A DNA stretch of 64,000 nucleotides from Hyposmocoma kahamanoa. Taxonomy: Eukaryota > Arthropoda > Insecta > Lepidoptera > Cosmopterigidae. A model generated the notes under the pieces. That model had not been told where the DNA came from. It was given only the letters and a program-made list of their open reading frames with translations, and did not search any database. Positions 22,236-33,844 of this stretch are shown in pieces. The stretch covers positions 1,701,971 through 1,765,970 of the forward strand of contig NW_020654748.1 in NCBI RefSeq assembly GCF_003589595.1. The letters are read 5' to 3'. Both the position numbers and the translations under genes were made by a program. Within the stretch, counting starts at the first letter, position 1. Each line of letters opens with the position of its first letter.

Positions 22236-23034
22236 ATTTTAATTGCGGTGACTAAACTAAGTAAAGGCATACCTATAGTTTAGGCATCTTTTTGTGCCAA
22301 TTTTTTTATATTATAGCTTAAAAATAGATTTTCTACATTTAACGATAAAATAATTAGTATAGTTATAAATTAATGGTTACCTATATAAAACAACAAATTG
22401 CAATTAGGAAACAACTTCCAGCAAGTCCCCTGTTTTATTGTAAGTTTTACTCTTAAGCCACAATTTGATATCGTGTAGGTTAATCAATATAGGTTTATGG
22501 ACTGTTTCGTGGGGAGTGTTTTAGGTATACCGTTTATATAATTTTATTATTTTGTTACAGCGTTTTCGTTTTCTACTTGGTAATAAATTTATGTAGACCG
22601 AGCATTTTCTTTTTTTCTCGCTAAAGCTAGGCTACACAGGGAATATAAGTACCTACTTATTACGGGGAGGCCACTGTCGTGCATCCCATTGCCTGTGTTT
22701 ATCTGCACCATATCGTCTGTGGTTCGTATTTAGAAGATTCCACTCATTAATATATTAGCAAAGAGAAACAACTCCTTTTGCCATTGAAATTATATTTTCC
22801 TGAGATACCTTCAACTGAAAACGAATGTATTGTTAAATGGAAAGTTCCTGAAACTACCTCTATGTATCAATATCCAGTGACCGGAATTGCAGGAGTTATC
22901 TACCTAAAGTGTGAACGTTTTCGTAGTATGGATATACGCATTACGTCATCAATACTTCTAAACATTCCCAATTATAAGTTATCTCATGTTTATATTTAAA
23001 TGGCTAAAGTAGTTAAATACATAAGCACCTATAG
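22236..23034. other. Unannotated stretch
   Basis: A 73-codon frame at 22778-22999 has no recognised domain; nothing else is seen. Confidence 0.4.
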
Positions 23035-23640
23035 AGTCAAAGTCAAAGTCAAAGATTATTTATTCCATAGGTAAAATAAATTTACACTTGAAAACGTCAC
23101 ATTTAAGCTACTGCTCGTTCACTACGCTGACCTCCCTGAGAAGAACGAGCAAGAAACTCTAGGGATTGCTCTTTTCAAATAAACTTAAATGCTATGGAAT
23201 ACACTTTGAATCAAATTTGTGTGGATTCTGGAGCCATGTCGTCTTTCCATACATCTTTATCTAACACGTAGTCTTCAATTTTGTAATATGATTTTTCGAT
23301 CAAAATATTTTTAATGTAGTTTTTAAACTTAGGAAATGATAAACTTAATGTGTGCTCCGGAATCTTATTGTAAAAACGTATACAGTTCCCCATAAAAGAG
23401 TTGTTTACCTTGGTTAAACGAAGTCGTGGTACCATGAGTTTGGACTTAGCTCTAAAGTTAATATTATGGATATCTTCTTTCTTATTGAAATTATGTATAT
23501 TTTTACGGGCATATAAAATATTTGAGTAAATGTACTGTGATGCCACAGTCATGATACCAGTCTCCTTAAACTTTTCTCTGAGAGATACCCGAGAGCCTAG
23601 ACGGTACATAGAAACCCAATTACAGTATTTTTGAGACAAT
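23035..23640 (-). pseudogene. CR1/Jockey-group RT tail with intact 3' end
   Basis: The minus-strand frame (23639-23211, about 142 residues) runs from 'MSQKYCNWVSMYRLGSRVSL' through 'FYNKIPEHTLSLSFPKFKNY' to 'DYVLDKDVWKDD'. The 3' UTR then ends in tandem CTTTGA units (23036-23055). It is almost identical to 1929-2500 but extends about 12 codons further 5'. The short-tandem 3' terminus is typical of CR1-like elements and argues against a poly-A Jockey element. The copy is 5'-truncated and has no catalytic RT. Confidence 0.85.
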
Positions 23641-24104
23641 AATTAGTAGTAAATACTTAGGAGATAATAATTTGTCGCCAATGTATACTAAAATTTTAAT
23701 AAATAATACGCATATTCAAATATAATCAGTTCCGAAATTTGTAGAAGGGAATGTTTATGTTATTCTTTGGCTTAAGTAAATAAACTTCCTCAATTCCGAT
23801 TATAGATCCATACCACTTTAAAAAATGCATGCTATTTGCAACATCGATTTACGAAATGCATTCGTAGACCTACATTCTGAATAACACATGATTTATCTGT
23901 ATTTAAACAAAAGCTCCAAAAAATTGTTACAAGCTCAGACAGAAGTCGTTGAAGTTTGGATATTCAATTTGTAAGTTTCAATCTGTAGATAAATTGTAGT
24001 TCTACTCTATTGTACGTATCGTACAAAGTCAAATCGCGTAAAAATAGTTGTGGGCGGACACGTGAAGAAAGGTTGACCTCAGCGTACATGTCTCAACCAG
24101 ATCA

Positions 24105-24680
24105 AGGATATCCTCAAAAACGGTCAGGTCAAAAGAACCAATAATAAAACAGAGTATATTAAAAAAAAATAACGCAAGCGAAGGAATCGACAAGAGTAGG
24201 AAGTCAAAATGATCAAGAATAAAAGAGAGTGTACGAAGGTGGATGCAAGTTGAGGAAGCGAGAAAGTTTTGTCTAGAACGTCAAAAATATCAAGTAGATA
24301 TCATTGACTTACAATTATATGGACGTCGGGTCCGCGCTAAAAAGTGTCCGAACTTATAGGGCGTTAAAATCGTATACAGAGCGTCATTCACGCTTTAGTC
24401 TTCGTTTGTTCGACTGACAGCGAAGCAAGCAAAATTAGACAGTACTGCGATGACATTACAATTTAAATTCAACGTTTTAGCTTTTTCATATTCCTTTACA
24501 TGTCACTACGTTTAAATAGGTTGACTTGGGACATTTTTTTCGTGGTTTTTGTATTAGACCCGTCGTCCATTTATTTGTAAGTCAATGGTCAGGAACGTCA
24601 AAAGTACTGAGAGTAAAAGAAAGTGTACGAGTGTAAGTGCGAGTGCCTTCACACGCATTAATCGAAAGAGTTATAGGAAA
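24105..24680 (+). repeat. Degenerate minisatellite-like region
   Basis: Loosely repeated units share 'GTCAAAA', 'AATAAAAGAGAGTGTACGA' (24220s) and 'AGTAAAAGAAAGTGTACGAG' (24610s). A MITE (24302-24587) sits between two such units. Divergence is high. Confidence 0.4.
24302..24587 (+). mobile_element. MITE-1 copy a, 286 bp
   Basis: Left end CATTGACTTACAATTATATG and right end (reverse complement) CATTGACTTACAAATAAATG form TIRs of about 24 bp. It is nearly identical to copies at 30156-30441 and 50701-50970. Unlike those, this copy has no clear target duplication (GTAGATAT against GTCAGGAA), perhaps because the flanking degenerate repeats recombined. Confidence 0.85.
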
Positions 24681-25200
24681 GAAGTAAGTGAAGGGCCGTA
24701 GTTTTGCTACACATTGGATACAGGCGCAATAATATGTGCAAATGAATATCACGATTTACTAAGTTACTAAATTGGTTATAACACTTCTAGCTGAAAGTTT
24801 TTTTGCCGAATTTCTCAAAAAGTAATTGTACGAAACAATTACGTTGCAATAATGGTCAGCCGGACGATGTACCAACATTAGCTAATCAAGGGATTGCCTA
24901 ATTTACTGCAATTGTTTTTACTTACATAAATTAACAAATTTTTATGTAAGTTTGTACAAATCTTACAGTTGTTTTAGTAAAAGCGTTCGTCTTTTAATAA
25001 AGGTGCCATGTTGTATTGTACGATCAAATTAACCAAAAGTATATTATTATGTTCATTTGACAAAAATCAAGCTTGGGTCAATGATTTTTAAGATGCATTT
25101 GTGATTCAAGTTGAAAATAATTGGAAAGTGCACCTTTAAGTGCAATCAATTACGTGCAGATGCGTTTTTGTTATAAAAACCGCATTTTTTTTATAATATC

Positions 25201-25393
25201 AAGTGACGAGACGAGCAAGTGCGCCTGATGGTGAGCTACACGTCTGTCCATAACAGTTGTAGTGCCGGCACTCAGAGATATAAGTTGACAAGTTCCATGT
25301 GCCTATCATTTTACCAGCACCCTTACCCCTCAAAAAAGGTGGCAGTAGTTCCCTGGACGAACTCTTTCACAAGAGCTCTACTGCTACTAACTA
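25201..25393 (-). repeat. SINE-A copy with internal deletion
   Basis: The reverse complement starts AGTAGCAGTAGAGCTCTTGT and ends CTCGTCTCGTCAC. The central 'CAGTGGCAGTGCC' region and the GCAGTAATG block are missing. Confidence 0.8.
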
Positions 25394-26129
25394 ACTAAAT
25401 GTACGATAATTTGAATGTTGAAAATATAAATAAAATTGACGTCTTTAAAGTGCAGATCACTATGACGCTGACGGTACCTAGTTATCTGATATTATTTCTA
25501 TGCAGAAAACGTAAAATATCCAAACCACAAAAAGAAATGTAATAAATACGAGCGTTTACTCCGAATCCGAGAAATGCCGTTTCGTAATGTCACAATCGTA
25601 ATGTTATCTTTAGGTTTTAGGCACGGATTTAGTGCACAAGCGACATACGAAGTGGGTCCGAGTTAAAAAGCGCTAAAAGATTACGTTATTTATTGTAATA
25701 GGTCGAATATGCGCTATGTACGCACCTAATTAATTACAACAATCATATTATTTAGTTCACCCAATTTGAGGGGATAAAGTTGCCATAACAAAAAGAAATA
25801 GAAGTCCTTCATAGGTTTGTTATTTTGATCTTATTGGGTATTTTTTCTGTTTAAAAGATACAAACACTAAAAACAAATTGTCCGATTGTCTTCGTAAACA
25901 GTCGACAATGTTTATCATTCCTGGCAACCCTTCAAGTACTTGCCAACCAATCAGCTTAATGAACAGTGAGAAAAAGAAATAATTAGCACGGCAAATAGAC
26001 TCTAGACAGACGTGTTTGTTTAAACTACTTTGTGGTTAATTGGCTCTAGTTCTCTGAACCACTTCATTTGTAAAACAAATAAGTTTGAAAAAGCTAAGCG
26101 AATTAAAAATGATGCATGTGGATAGACAA
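25394..26129. other. Unannotated stretch
   Basis: No recognised feature. Confidence 0.4.
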
Positions 26130-26772
26130 ATTCAAATTTCAAATTTCTTTATTGCGTATCATGTTGTACAAATGTAGTTGTTAAAAATAATGTTGTGATG
26201 AACCAAAACATGAACCCTGCAAGGGCACTGCAATTTTAAAATTATATTAATTTATTAACAAGCAAATAATTTTATAACTATGATCCTTATAGAATTGAAA
26301 TAAAATTTAAATTACAAAATAATTAAATACAATAAAATTTGCCAAATTAGACAAATTAAATAAGTTATAAAATTAAAATTAAATTAGGTGTACGAAAAAT
26401 GATTAAATTTTGTCAAATAATAAACTTTAAATAAAAATTGGAAAAAAAAAGGATCACAATCGTCAACACAGATAAAATAATAATCTACATTAATTATTTA
26501 AATATTCCTGAAGCGAATAGAAACATTTTTTAATGAGGTACTCTTTTAACGTTTTTTTAAATTTGATTACATTTCCTTCTTCCTTAATATTATTGGGTAA
26601 ATTATTATAAATTTTCACCAACATTGCTAAAGGGCCACTTCGAAACATTTCAATTTTACATATGGGCTTGGCAAGCTGTATTTTTGGTCTTAAGTTTTGT
26701 GGGCGGGAGTGGTAAGGAAAGAATGTTACCGTCTTATCTTTGCAATGTTTGCCATACCGTATTTGTTTATGA
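26130..26772 (-). pseudogene. CR1/Jockey-group RT tail, third subfamily
   Basis: The minus-strand translation contains 'TFFPYHSRPQNLRPKIQLAK', 'MFRSGPLAMLVKIYNNLPNN' and 'KKCFYSLQEYLNN', the usual end of these ORFs. The 3' UTR is A+T-rich, has AATAAAG and ends in AATTTGAAATTTGAATTTG repeats (26132-26150). A SINE-A copy joins it on its 5' side, so the continuous frame to 26870 is a chimera whose first third is SINE sequence. Confidence 0.8.
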
Positions 26773-26774
26773 TA

Positions 26775-26985
26775 CCAAGTTGCAGCGCTACTCAGAGCTT
26801 TAAATTGCAAAGATCTGAAGGACACTGCCACCGCGCCTGTCACCCTGAAGCATAAGTTGACAAGTCCCATGTGCCAGTAGTTTCATCAACACCGTTCAAA
26901 ATCGGAACGCAGTAACGCTCACTTTACTGCTTGGCAGTAGAAGTAGTTAAGGCGGAAGTACTTCCCTCAACGAACTCTTTCACAG
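26775..26985 (-). repeat. SINE-A copy, partial
   Basis: Matches from the CCTGTGAAAGAGTTCGT part to GTTGCAGTGCC-like sequence; it lacks both extreme ends. Confidence 0.8.
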
Positions 26986-28254
26986 GTATAATATAATATA
27001 TCTCATAGATAGACAACGAAATAGTAATATTATTATCTTTGGCCTTTCTACAGAAACGGTGAGCTGAAACAAAAAAGTTACCCATCAGGTAATCAGGGTT
27101 ACACTACGAAAAAGCTCTCGCTAAAGAGCTACGAAAAAATTCGCTACATATATATATATAAACTAGTAATTTGTTATTATAAAATATATTCTGCTTATGT
27201 ATGTATTTATGTATATAAAATTCATGTTAGTACCATCATTTATATATTTTTAGTCACATTTAAATTTTAATTTTATTACGATAATTAGTCCAGCAAGCTT
27301 TACGTTTACACCACGGCTAGGGTTGGAAGAGACCTCTAAGAAATAAGCTCACCTTTGAAAATGTCCTTTGTAACGTGTGTTTTGTTTCTTTTCTTTATGC
27401 AATAAAGAATTAAACAAAGATTTTACACTAATTTAAAAAATAAAAAGGCTCTATAAATACACCTTTTAGAGAAGTTTTTATGCTGTCATTAACCTTACTA
27501 GCACTTACATAAGTAACTGTAGTATATTAAACACTTACGTAAGATACCAAAAGGAGTGTAGTAATGACATCACTGAAGCAAACAGTAAGACATAAAAAAT
27601 CTACTAACATTGTTTATGAAAACATTGTAACTGACTGATTGATAATATAATATAATAACTTCGATATTTCTTTTTTAAATATTTAACATAGTCCGGTGTA
27701 CAATAGCTCATCACGATGTTCCTTCGTGATGAAATTGTTTACAAATATAACGTTTGTATGAGAAATGTTTACTTTTAAAATATGAACGCTGCACACGCGA
27801 TGAATAATTGCATTTATTTTTGAAGACTTTCATAAATATCGCATATAGGTAATGTGTATGGTAATTAAACAACTATCCGTGTTTAGGTCTTTAATAGAAA
27901 GTTAGAACTATGTATATTCTTTATTTTAAACCTTTATTGCAAAAGACTTTATCTTTTAAAATTCAGTAATTATTCAAAGTGACAGTAATGTGATTTAAGT
28001 GAAAGTTAAAAAAATATTGACTCCCGCCACTTAAAAGACTATTTAAAAACCCAAACAAGTGAACTAAGTTATTTATGAGACAGTGAAAACATAATGTATT
28101 AGAACTACAATGGGATATGTTTATTGAGGATACCGATAATTAAACGAAGACCGGGCTCAAAGGACTTGTATCCAAGCCGAAACCTTTATAAAAAAAATGA
28201 AAAGGGTTTTTGTGATAAAGCAATTTTTTTCATTAAAAACTAAATGCTTCTTTG
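26986..28254. other. Unannotated A+T-rich stretch
   Basis: Contains a short (TA)n at 27148-27160; otherwise nothing recognised. Confidence 0.4.
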
Positions 28255-28508
28255 ACTTCTATCTCACCTGATGGCGATGGAGCAATGCACACCTAAATAA
28301 TGCCTATTCACTCTCGCATTGAAAAGGTTCAAGTTTGACGACGTCTATGGGTTGCTCATTGTTTTTCGGTCCCCGGCCGGGTCAACCTAGGAAAATTAAC
28401 TTTCATTTTTAATTAAAAAAATACTCAGTAAATGTTATACCGTTCAAGGAACAAGTCTGCGGGCAGAGAATTCCACTTCATAGCCGTTCGCCATATAAAT
28501 GTGGAACC
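28255..28508 (-). pseudogene. Jockey-like RT tail split by a small insertion
   Basis: 28439-28508 encodes 'STFIWRTAMKWNSLPADLFL' and 'ERYN'. 28255-28340 encodes the adjoining 'ARVNRHYLGVH' and the UTR. The two match 51530-51950 end to end. Between them (about 28338-28436) is an unrelated insertion. It joins a SINE-A at 28507. Confidence 0.75.
28338..28436 (-). repeat. Possible degenerate tRNA-SINE insertion
   Basis: The stretch between the two Jockey parts starts 'TGACGACGTCTATGGGTTG' and contains 'CGGTCCCCGGCCGGGTCAAC', ending in T/A runs. This resembles the head of a lepidopteran tRNA-derived SINE (on the plus strand as written), but the boxes are degenerate. Confidence 0.35.
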
Positions 28509-28612
28509 GAAACGCAGTAATGCTAATATTACTGCTAGGCGACAGAAATAGGTAAAGTACTTTCCTGGACGAACACTGTTCTTCACACAAGGAGGTCTTC
28601 TGCTATGAAAAG
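28507..28612 (-). repeat. SINE-A fragment
   Basis: The reverse complement reads 'AGCAGAAGACCTCCTTGTG' through 'CTATTTCTGTCGCC' to the 'GCATTACTGCGTTTCGG' block. A further terminal fragment, AAGGAGCTCTACTGCTACTA, lies at 28889-28908. Confidence 0.75.
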
Positions 28613-29557
28613 TATAGTGTAATATTGGTCCCATTTAAATGCGATGACAATATTCCACCTGTAAAGGCGGCAAACCAGGGGATGAATCCGATTTCGCGTA
28701 TTTACCGGTAAAACTTGGCAAATAGATGTAATACCACAACATTTTCAGGTCGTTTTTTTTAAAAGAGTTACAATTATAATAAAACTTTTATTGAAATGAT
28801 ATTCAATTATTTTTTTGTGAAATTACTCTAACTAAATTACTTTAATTAAATAAGTTAAAAGCGACATCTCTAGCCAGGACTGGGACACAAGGAGCTCTAC
28901 TGCTACTAAACGAGTACAAATATTCAAAAATAATCGCTTTTCCGCGTACACACAGCCACAGGCTTAACAGCAAATGTCGCAGGGTAAAATTCTCAACATA
29001 AAATATTTATATACCACACCCGAATTAGTCCTAAATGGCGTTGTTAAACACCGGCCAAGGGCACCGCACCTCGGATATATAAAAAGTAATCATATTTTTG
29101 TAGTTTAGATGACATAAGTTATATCCGGGTAATGACCAGGTAATAAACTGACACGCCGCTCACAGTTTTTGTTAGGCTCAATTTACATTGTCTTGGAAAA
29201 GAAACGAAAAGGATTATGAACTTGATGTCTATTATGTCTAGTATTATTGCAAGGAACAGTCGTACGTCTTCCCAAGAATTTTCGTGCAGTGTCAGGAATT
29301 CCGCTTCTAACGTGTCGTATCTAGTTTGTACGTCACACAATTGATTTGAATAATTTTATACTTATGCTTCAAGTGTAAGCAATTATGCCTTGAGTTTTGT
29401 ATGAAAAACATATTTTTCTATATACCGGGAATAGTGTAAATCCGAGTATCTATGTTGTATCGGTAAAAAGCGCGTATCTGCACTAAATCAAATTTGACAG
29501 GAGAGGAATTTAATGTTATTGCTTTCTTATTTCAATGGCTATGATTTTCATTTTTAA
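28613..29557. other. Unannotated stretch
   Basis: Apart from the SINE-A end fragment at about 28889 nothing is recognised. Confidence 0.4.
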
Positions 29558-29625
29558 GCGACTTCAAAAAAAGGAGAAGGTTCTCAATTTGACTCCATTT
29601 TTGTATGTATACTACGTATGTATAT
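29558..29625 (-). repeat. Repeat family C end fragment
   Basis: CGACTTCAAAAAAAGGAGAA followed by GGTTCTCAATT is the reverse complement of the family C 3' end. Confidence 0.65.
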
Positions 29626-29675
29626 ATACTCTGGCGGCATTTGTGTACCGATTTCGATGATTCCGATTTTCGATG

Positions 29676-29797
29676 TGCTTGTAATTTCACCAGCACCCTT
29701 ACCCCTTCATAACCGGAACACAGTAATGCTTAAGTTTTCGGTAAGTTGGCAGTACATCCCTGGACGAACTCTTTCACAAGGAGCTCTACTGCACCTG
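29676..29797 (-). repeat. SINE-A 5' half
   Basis: Reverse complement from GCAGTAGAGCTCCTTGTGAA to GGTGAAATTACAAGC. The flanking 'TGGGTTTATCTCAAACTCAA' also follows the SINE-A copy at 40436 (40450s), together with 'CAATGCAAGTTG' and 'GTTAACGACTCCCAAACATG' further downstream. SINE-A and this flank were therefore duplicated together. Confidence 0.8.
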
Positions 29798-30155
29798 CAT
29801 TGGGTTTATCTCAAACTCAAGTCCAAAAACATTATTTTGATCAAATACAATGCAAGTTGCGTATTTAGTTAACGACTCCCAAACATGTAAATTTTATCAC
29901 AAAAAGCTTTCCGCTGCAATGGAAATTGACCCTTATGGACTAAGAGCCACGTGAAAAATAAGTCTATAACTTTTTTATACTTATATAAGAGATTAATAAA
30001 AGTTTATATTTAAACAGTTTGTTTCATGTTGCTCGCATTATCTTTATGAGTTTAAAGCTCTTTTCACGTATGATCACATGTTGCTTTATTATATCAATTT
30101 TGTAAGGAATGGAACGCACAATTTGTTTTTTATTAATATATTTAATGGTTGAGGA

Positions 30156-30441
30156 CATTGACTTACAATTATATGGACGCCGGGTCCGCGCTAAAAAGTG
30201 TCCGAACTTATAGGGCGTTAAAATCGTATACAGAGCGTCATTCACGCTTTAGTCTTCGTTTGTTCGACTGACAGCGAAGCAAGCAAAATTAGACAGTACT
30301 GCGATGACATTACAATGTAAATTCAACGTTTTAGCTTTTTCATATTCCTTTACATGTCACTACGTTTAAATAGGTTGACTTGGGACATTTTTTTCGTGGT
30401 TTTTGTATTAGACCCGTCGTCCATTTATTTGTAAGTTAATG
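30156..30441 (+). mobile_element. MITE-1 copy b, 286 bp, perfect 8-bp TSD
   Basis: TIRs as in copy a (right end GTAAGTTAATG with one change). The flanks are a perfect 8-bp duplication GTTGAGGA (30148-30155 and 30442-30449). It differs from copy a at only a few positions, so insertion was recent. Confidence 0.92.
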
Positions 30442-30469
30442 GTTGAGGAAGATAATTTTTTCTCATTTT

Positions 30470-30775
30470 TACTATTTCTCTACGTGATCGAATCAGAAAT
30501 GAGGAGATCCGTAGAAGAACGAAAGTTACCGACATAGCCCAAAGGATTAGCAAGTTAAAGTGGCAGTAAGCAGGGCACATAGCTCGTAGAACTGTCGGCC
30601 GTTGGGACAGAAAGGTTCTCGAATGGAGACCACGAACCGGAAGGCGTTCAGTGGGCCATCCCCCTATTAGATGGACGGATGACCTGGTAAGGGCCGCGGG
30701 TAACCGATGGATGCGCGTCGCATACGATCGGCTAGTCTGGAAATCTTGCTTTATAAAATTTCTTGACCTTTTATA
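30470..30775 (+). pseudogene. RTE-like C-terminal tail with one in-frame stop
   Basis: The plus frame reads 'SLRDRIRNEEIRRRTKVTDI', 'KLKWQ*AGHIARRTVGRW', 'KVLEWRPRTGRRSVGHPPI' and 'RWTDDLVRAAGNRWMR' with a single stop (TAA after CAG). RIRNEEIRRRT, GHxARR, WRPRTGKRSVGRPPxRWTDD and the final RWM block are the hallmark of RTE endonuclease/RT polyproteins in Lepidoptera. The 5' side begins just after MITE-1 copy b. The long minus-strand frame over this region is an antisense shadow. Confidence 0.88.
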
Positions 30776-32149
30776 AGATTTTGTATCCGCTCTTTCGCCG
30801 AAAAGCAATTTATATACATGTTTCCGGGCTAAGGAAGGTCATATACGAAATAAAACATTTATCTGTAAAAGTGCAAATGATTTAAACCACTCCGAAATAG
30901 AATCTTTACGACCCAATACAACTGTAGAATGCTCTGAAAGCAGTCACTGTTGCGGTTTACGAAGATATGTTTGATTTTATAGTGTGCTCTAAAAATGTGC
31001 ATAGTACCTGTATTTGAAACATAATTGTGAAAGAACATTGCCTTCAGGGTGTAAATGCAATACTACATTTTCACAATAAGGTATTATTCTCTATTAGAAG
31101 CCTGAAGTCGAAGACTGAGGGCTCTCGGCATCGAGGTTCGCAATTCACGCACCGCCCGTGAGACATACAATGTTTTTCATGATACTTGCACGTAAATAGT
31201 TTTATTGCATGCAGGCTAACTTGACTATAATGTCCCAAGTAATAAATATCCTTGGGCTTTTGTTTCTTCTCATTACAGCCAAGGGCGATAATCAGAAGAC
31301 AAAAGGTCCGAGGGTTTGGTGGAAGGTGGAAGGTACCTTTCCAAAAATAAAAGAATAATCTAAATCGGTTCACAAAAAAAACGTAAAACCTCCCTTTTTT
31401 TGAATTTACATGATTGCAAAGAACCAAAAATAAAAAATCGTGACTGAAATAGAACATAGGGCGCAGTCGTATTATGTACATGAGTGCGAGAAAAATGTAG
31501 GTCGTGGACGTCGTGAGATAACGAGAAAATTAGCATCTTCATTGTTGTCACTTCGTTTTAAAGATAAAATATAATATATGAAGCGCTACGGAGACTGTAA
31601 AGAGGACTTTTATTTTCACGAAGATATTAAAACGTTTACAGTTTTTAGGTTTTCACGTGTATGGTGAAATAGGGATATATCAACCCGACACAAAACCATT
31701 ATGCTTGCTGATTCCCCACTCATGTCCACTGTTTCCGACCAGCTGCAACCGCGAAGGTTTTTATTTGTGTTTAACATTGCAAAGAAACAAAGAGACAAAA
31801 ACACGAGAGCTCAAATAACTAACAAATTTTAATGTCTATAAAGCGAATAATACTCCCGTAATAATCCCGGTATGATTATCGATTATAAATAAAAACTAAA
31901 ACAAACGGTTTATATTTTTACTTTTAATTACAAAACTGCTAATTGTCAGTTGCACTTTAAAATTGTAAAACAACATACAATACAATTATACCGGAATTTA
32001 CACATACTGTCCGCGTAGTAGGTATACATAGGTCGACATTGAGCAACGGGAAAAAATAATTGCCCATGGTCCACCCAAGCCAGGTAATCCACGGGCGCGA
32101 ATGGATAGATTGAATGCATAGAGTGAAAATATCTATATTTTGTTTGCAA
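30776..32149. other. Unannotated stretch
   Basis: A 136-codon minus-strand frame (31071-31481) contains one cysteine/histidine cluster ('HCMSHGRCVNCEPRC') but no recognised fold. Its length is borderline for chance at this composition. Confidence 0.35.
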
Positions 32150-32368
32150 GTCGTGCGCCTGTTGATAAGCGACACGTCTGTTCACAGACACTCAGAGATT
32201 TAAATCGCAAAGATCTGATGGACAACGCCACTGCATCTGACACGTAAGTTGACAAGTCGGATGTGCCTGTAATTTCACCAGCAACCCTTCAAAACCGGAA
32301 CGCAGTAATGCTCACGTTACTGCTTGGCGGCAGAAACAGGTACTACAGTACTTCCCTGGACGACGTTC
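32150..32368 (-). repeat. SINE-A copy
   Basis: Reverse complement runs from CGTCCAGGGAAGTACTG to CAGGCGCACG; it lacks the terminal AGTAGCAGTAGAGC. Confidence 0.82.
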
Positions 32369-32562
32369 TGACCTAGCTTTAGCAAGAAAAGTCTCGGGCT
32401 ACATAATTTATTTACAAATAAGAATGATAATAATTAATAAAAAAAATTATCTCTACAAAATTTTGGTTATAAAATATTTGTTACAGAATTAGGTTTTATT
32501 CAACTGAGAACAAAATGTGTTGGAGACTGGAATCTAAACTAGATCAAGAGATCTGTGTCTTA

Positions 32563-32690
32563 GGGTCGTATTCCAGAACTCTACTCAATGCTCAAGTCAG
32601 GATTTGAGCAGACTTGAGTATGATTTTCAGTGCTCACTGCAATACTCAAGTCCTGACTTAAGTATTGAGTAGAGTTCTGGAATACGACCC
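32563..32690. mobile_element. Tourist-like MITE-2 copy a, 128 bp, TTA TSD
   Basis: It is a near-palindrome: GGGTCGTATTCCAGAACTCT at one end and its reverse complement at the other, flanked by TTA on both sides (32560-32562, 32691-32693). A 3-bp TTA duplication with TIRs starting GGG fits the PIF/Harbinger superfamily. A second copy is nested in SINE-A at 41894-42068. Confidence 0.88.
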
Positions 32691-33004
32691 TTAGCCTTCC
32701 AGGCTCCCGAAAGTCGAACGTATTGCTATTTTGATATTGAACCGGCGTTTTGCCGCCAGCTCACCGACGTGTCAGTATCACCGCGGATGCGGTGCACCGA
32801 CAGCGCTACAAAAACGAAAAGGCTGTAACAGTAAATTAATAAAATTATATAAAAAAGTACAATCAGTATAAAACACTCCCTGCTAAACAATCCATACAGC
32901 ACTAACCCAAAAGGGCATTATATACTTATATCTATGTGATTTGAAATCAGAAATCACGTGAAGTTTGAGTTTTACATGAGGATGTGTTATGAGCACGTTT
33001 TCTC

Positions 33005-33142
33005 GTTTCGAGAACTTTTGATGAGAGTTATGACGGAACGAACCAACGAAAGAATAGTGTAAGGAATACGGAATTCGAGAACGATTCGTTATTTTAAAAG
33101 TAAGTGGCCAGGAACCAGCAAAGAGGGTGATAAAAAGATGGG
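33005..33142 (-). repeat. TATA/Gly-Cys module, upstream part only
   Basis: The reverse complement reads 'CATCTTTTTATCACCCTC', 'GGTTCCTGGCCACTTACTTT' and 'GGTTCGTTCCGTCATAAC', matching 21075-21180 and 21598-21715. A terminal SINE-A fragment, GAGCTCTACTGCTACTA, is fused at 33142-33159. Bases 32694-33004 hold nothing else recognised. Confidence 0.65.
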
Positions 33143-33799
33143 GAGCTCTACTGCTACTACAATTTTTGTAGATAACATCTGAATATTCAGAGTAAATTAA
33201 ATCCAAATCTCTGTTAATAACAATTGATATAATAATTATATACCGATATCAACTTCAACCATACAATATTGTAAGCGTTCGTACGTTGTTTATAATATAT
33301 TTGATACATTCCTTTTCATTTGCCTTCACTCGCAGACCTTGACTATATCAAACAATCGCTCAGGTTTCGCTTTACAGCCTAAACAAAATATATAACACCT
33401 TAACTATATAATTGAGTATAGTTTACGTTTCAATTAAAGATGATTGTCTCGTGTCACTTAAGTCTTTGGTGAGGCGAAAAATTCGTACACGAAGATTTAT
33501 TTTAATTAGGAATTGTAATAAGCTGAGATCGGAATGGACAGGCGGTTCCAAATTCTGAACTTCCTAAGAATAAAAAACAAAAATCATAACGAAATTGTTA
33601 TTTATTTCTAAAATTTTTCTTCTAAATACGAGTATAATACTGTAGTTAGGGTTGCCAGATCTTCAAACCGAATAGCCGGACTTACCAGTCAGTTTAACCG
33701 GACATATGGGTGAAAAGGCCGGACACATTTATAAAGATTTCGTGTCGTAGATTTAATACGACAATTATCCTTTCCTCCTCAACAGTTACACCTCTCCAA

Positions 33800-33844
33800 T
33801 TCTTGTAACTCTATCAACAATATTAGTCGATAGAGTTACAAGAA
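33800..33844. repeat. 16-bp perfect hairpin
   Basis: TTCTTGTAACTCTATC and its exact reverse complement, separated by 13 bp, in otherwise unannotated DNA (33160-35044). Confidence 0.85.

Noticed and set aside
30425..30808. 127-codon minus-strand frame
   Set aside because: It is antisense to a clear RTE-like tail on the plus strand and partly covers MITE-1.
31071..31481. 136-codon minus frame with a Cys/His cluster, possible zinc finger
   Set aside because: The spacing fits no known finger, the rest is A+T-biased and the length is borderline for chance.
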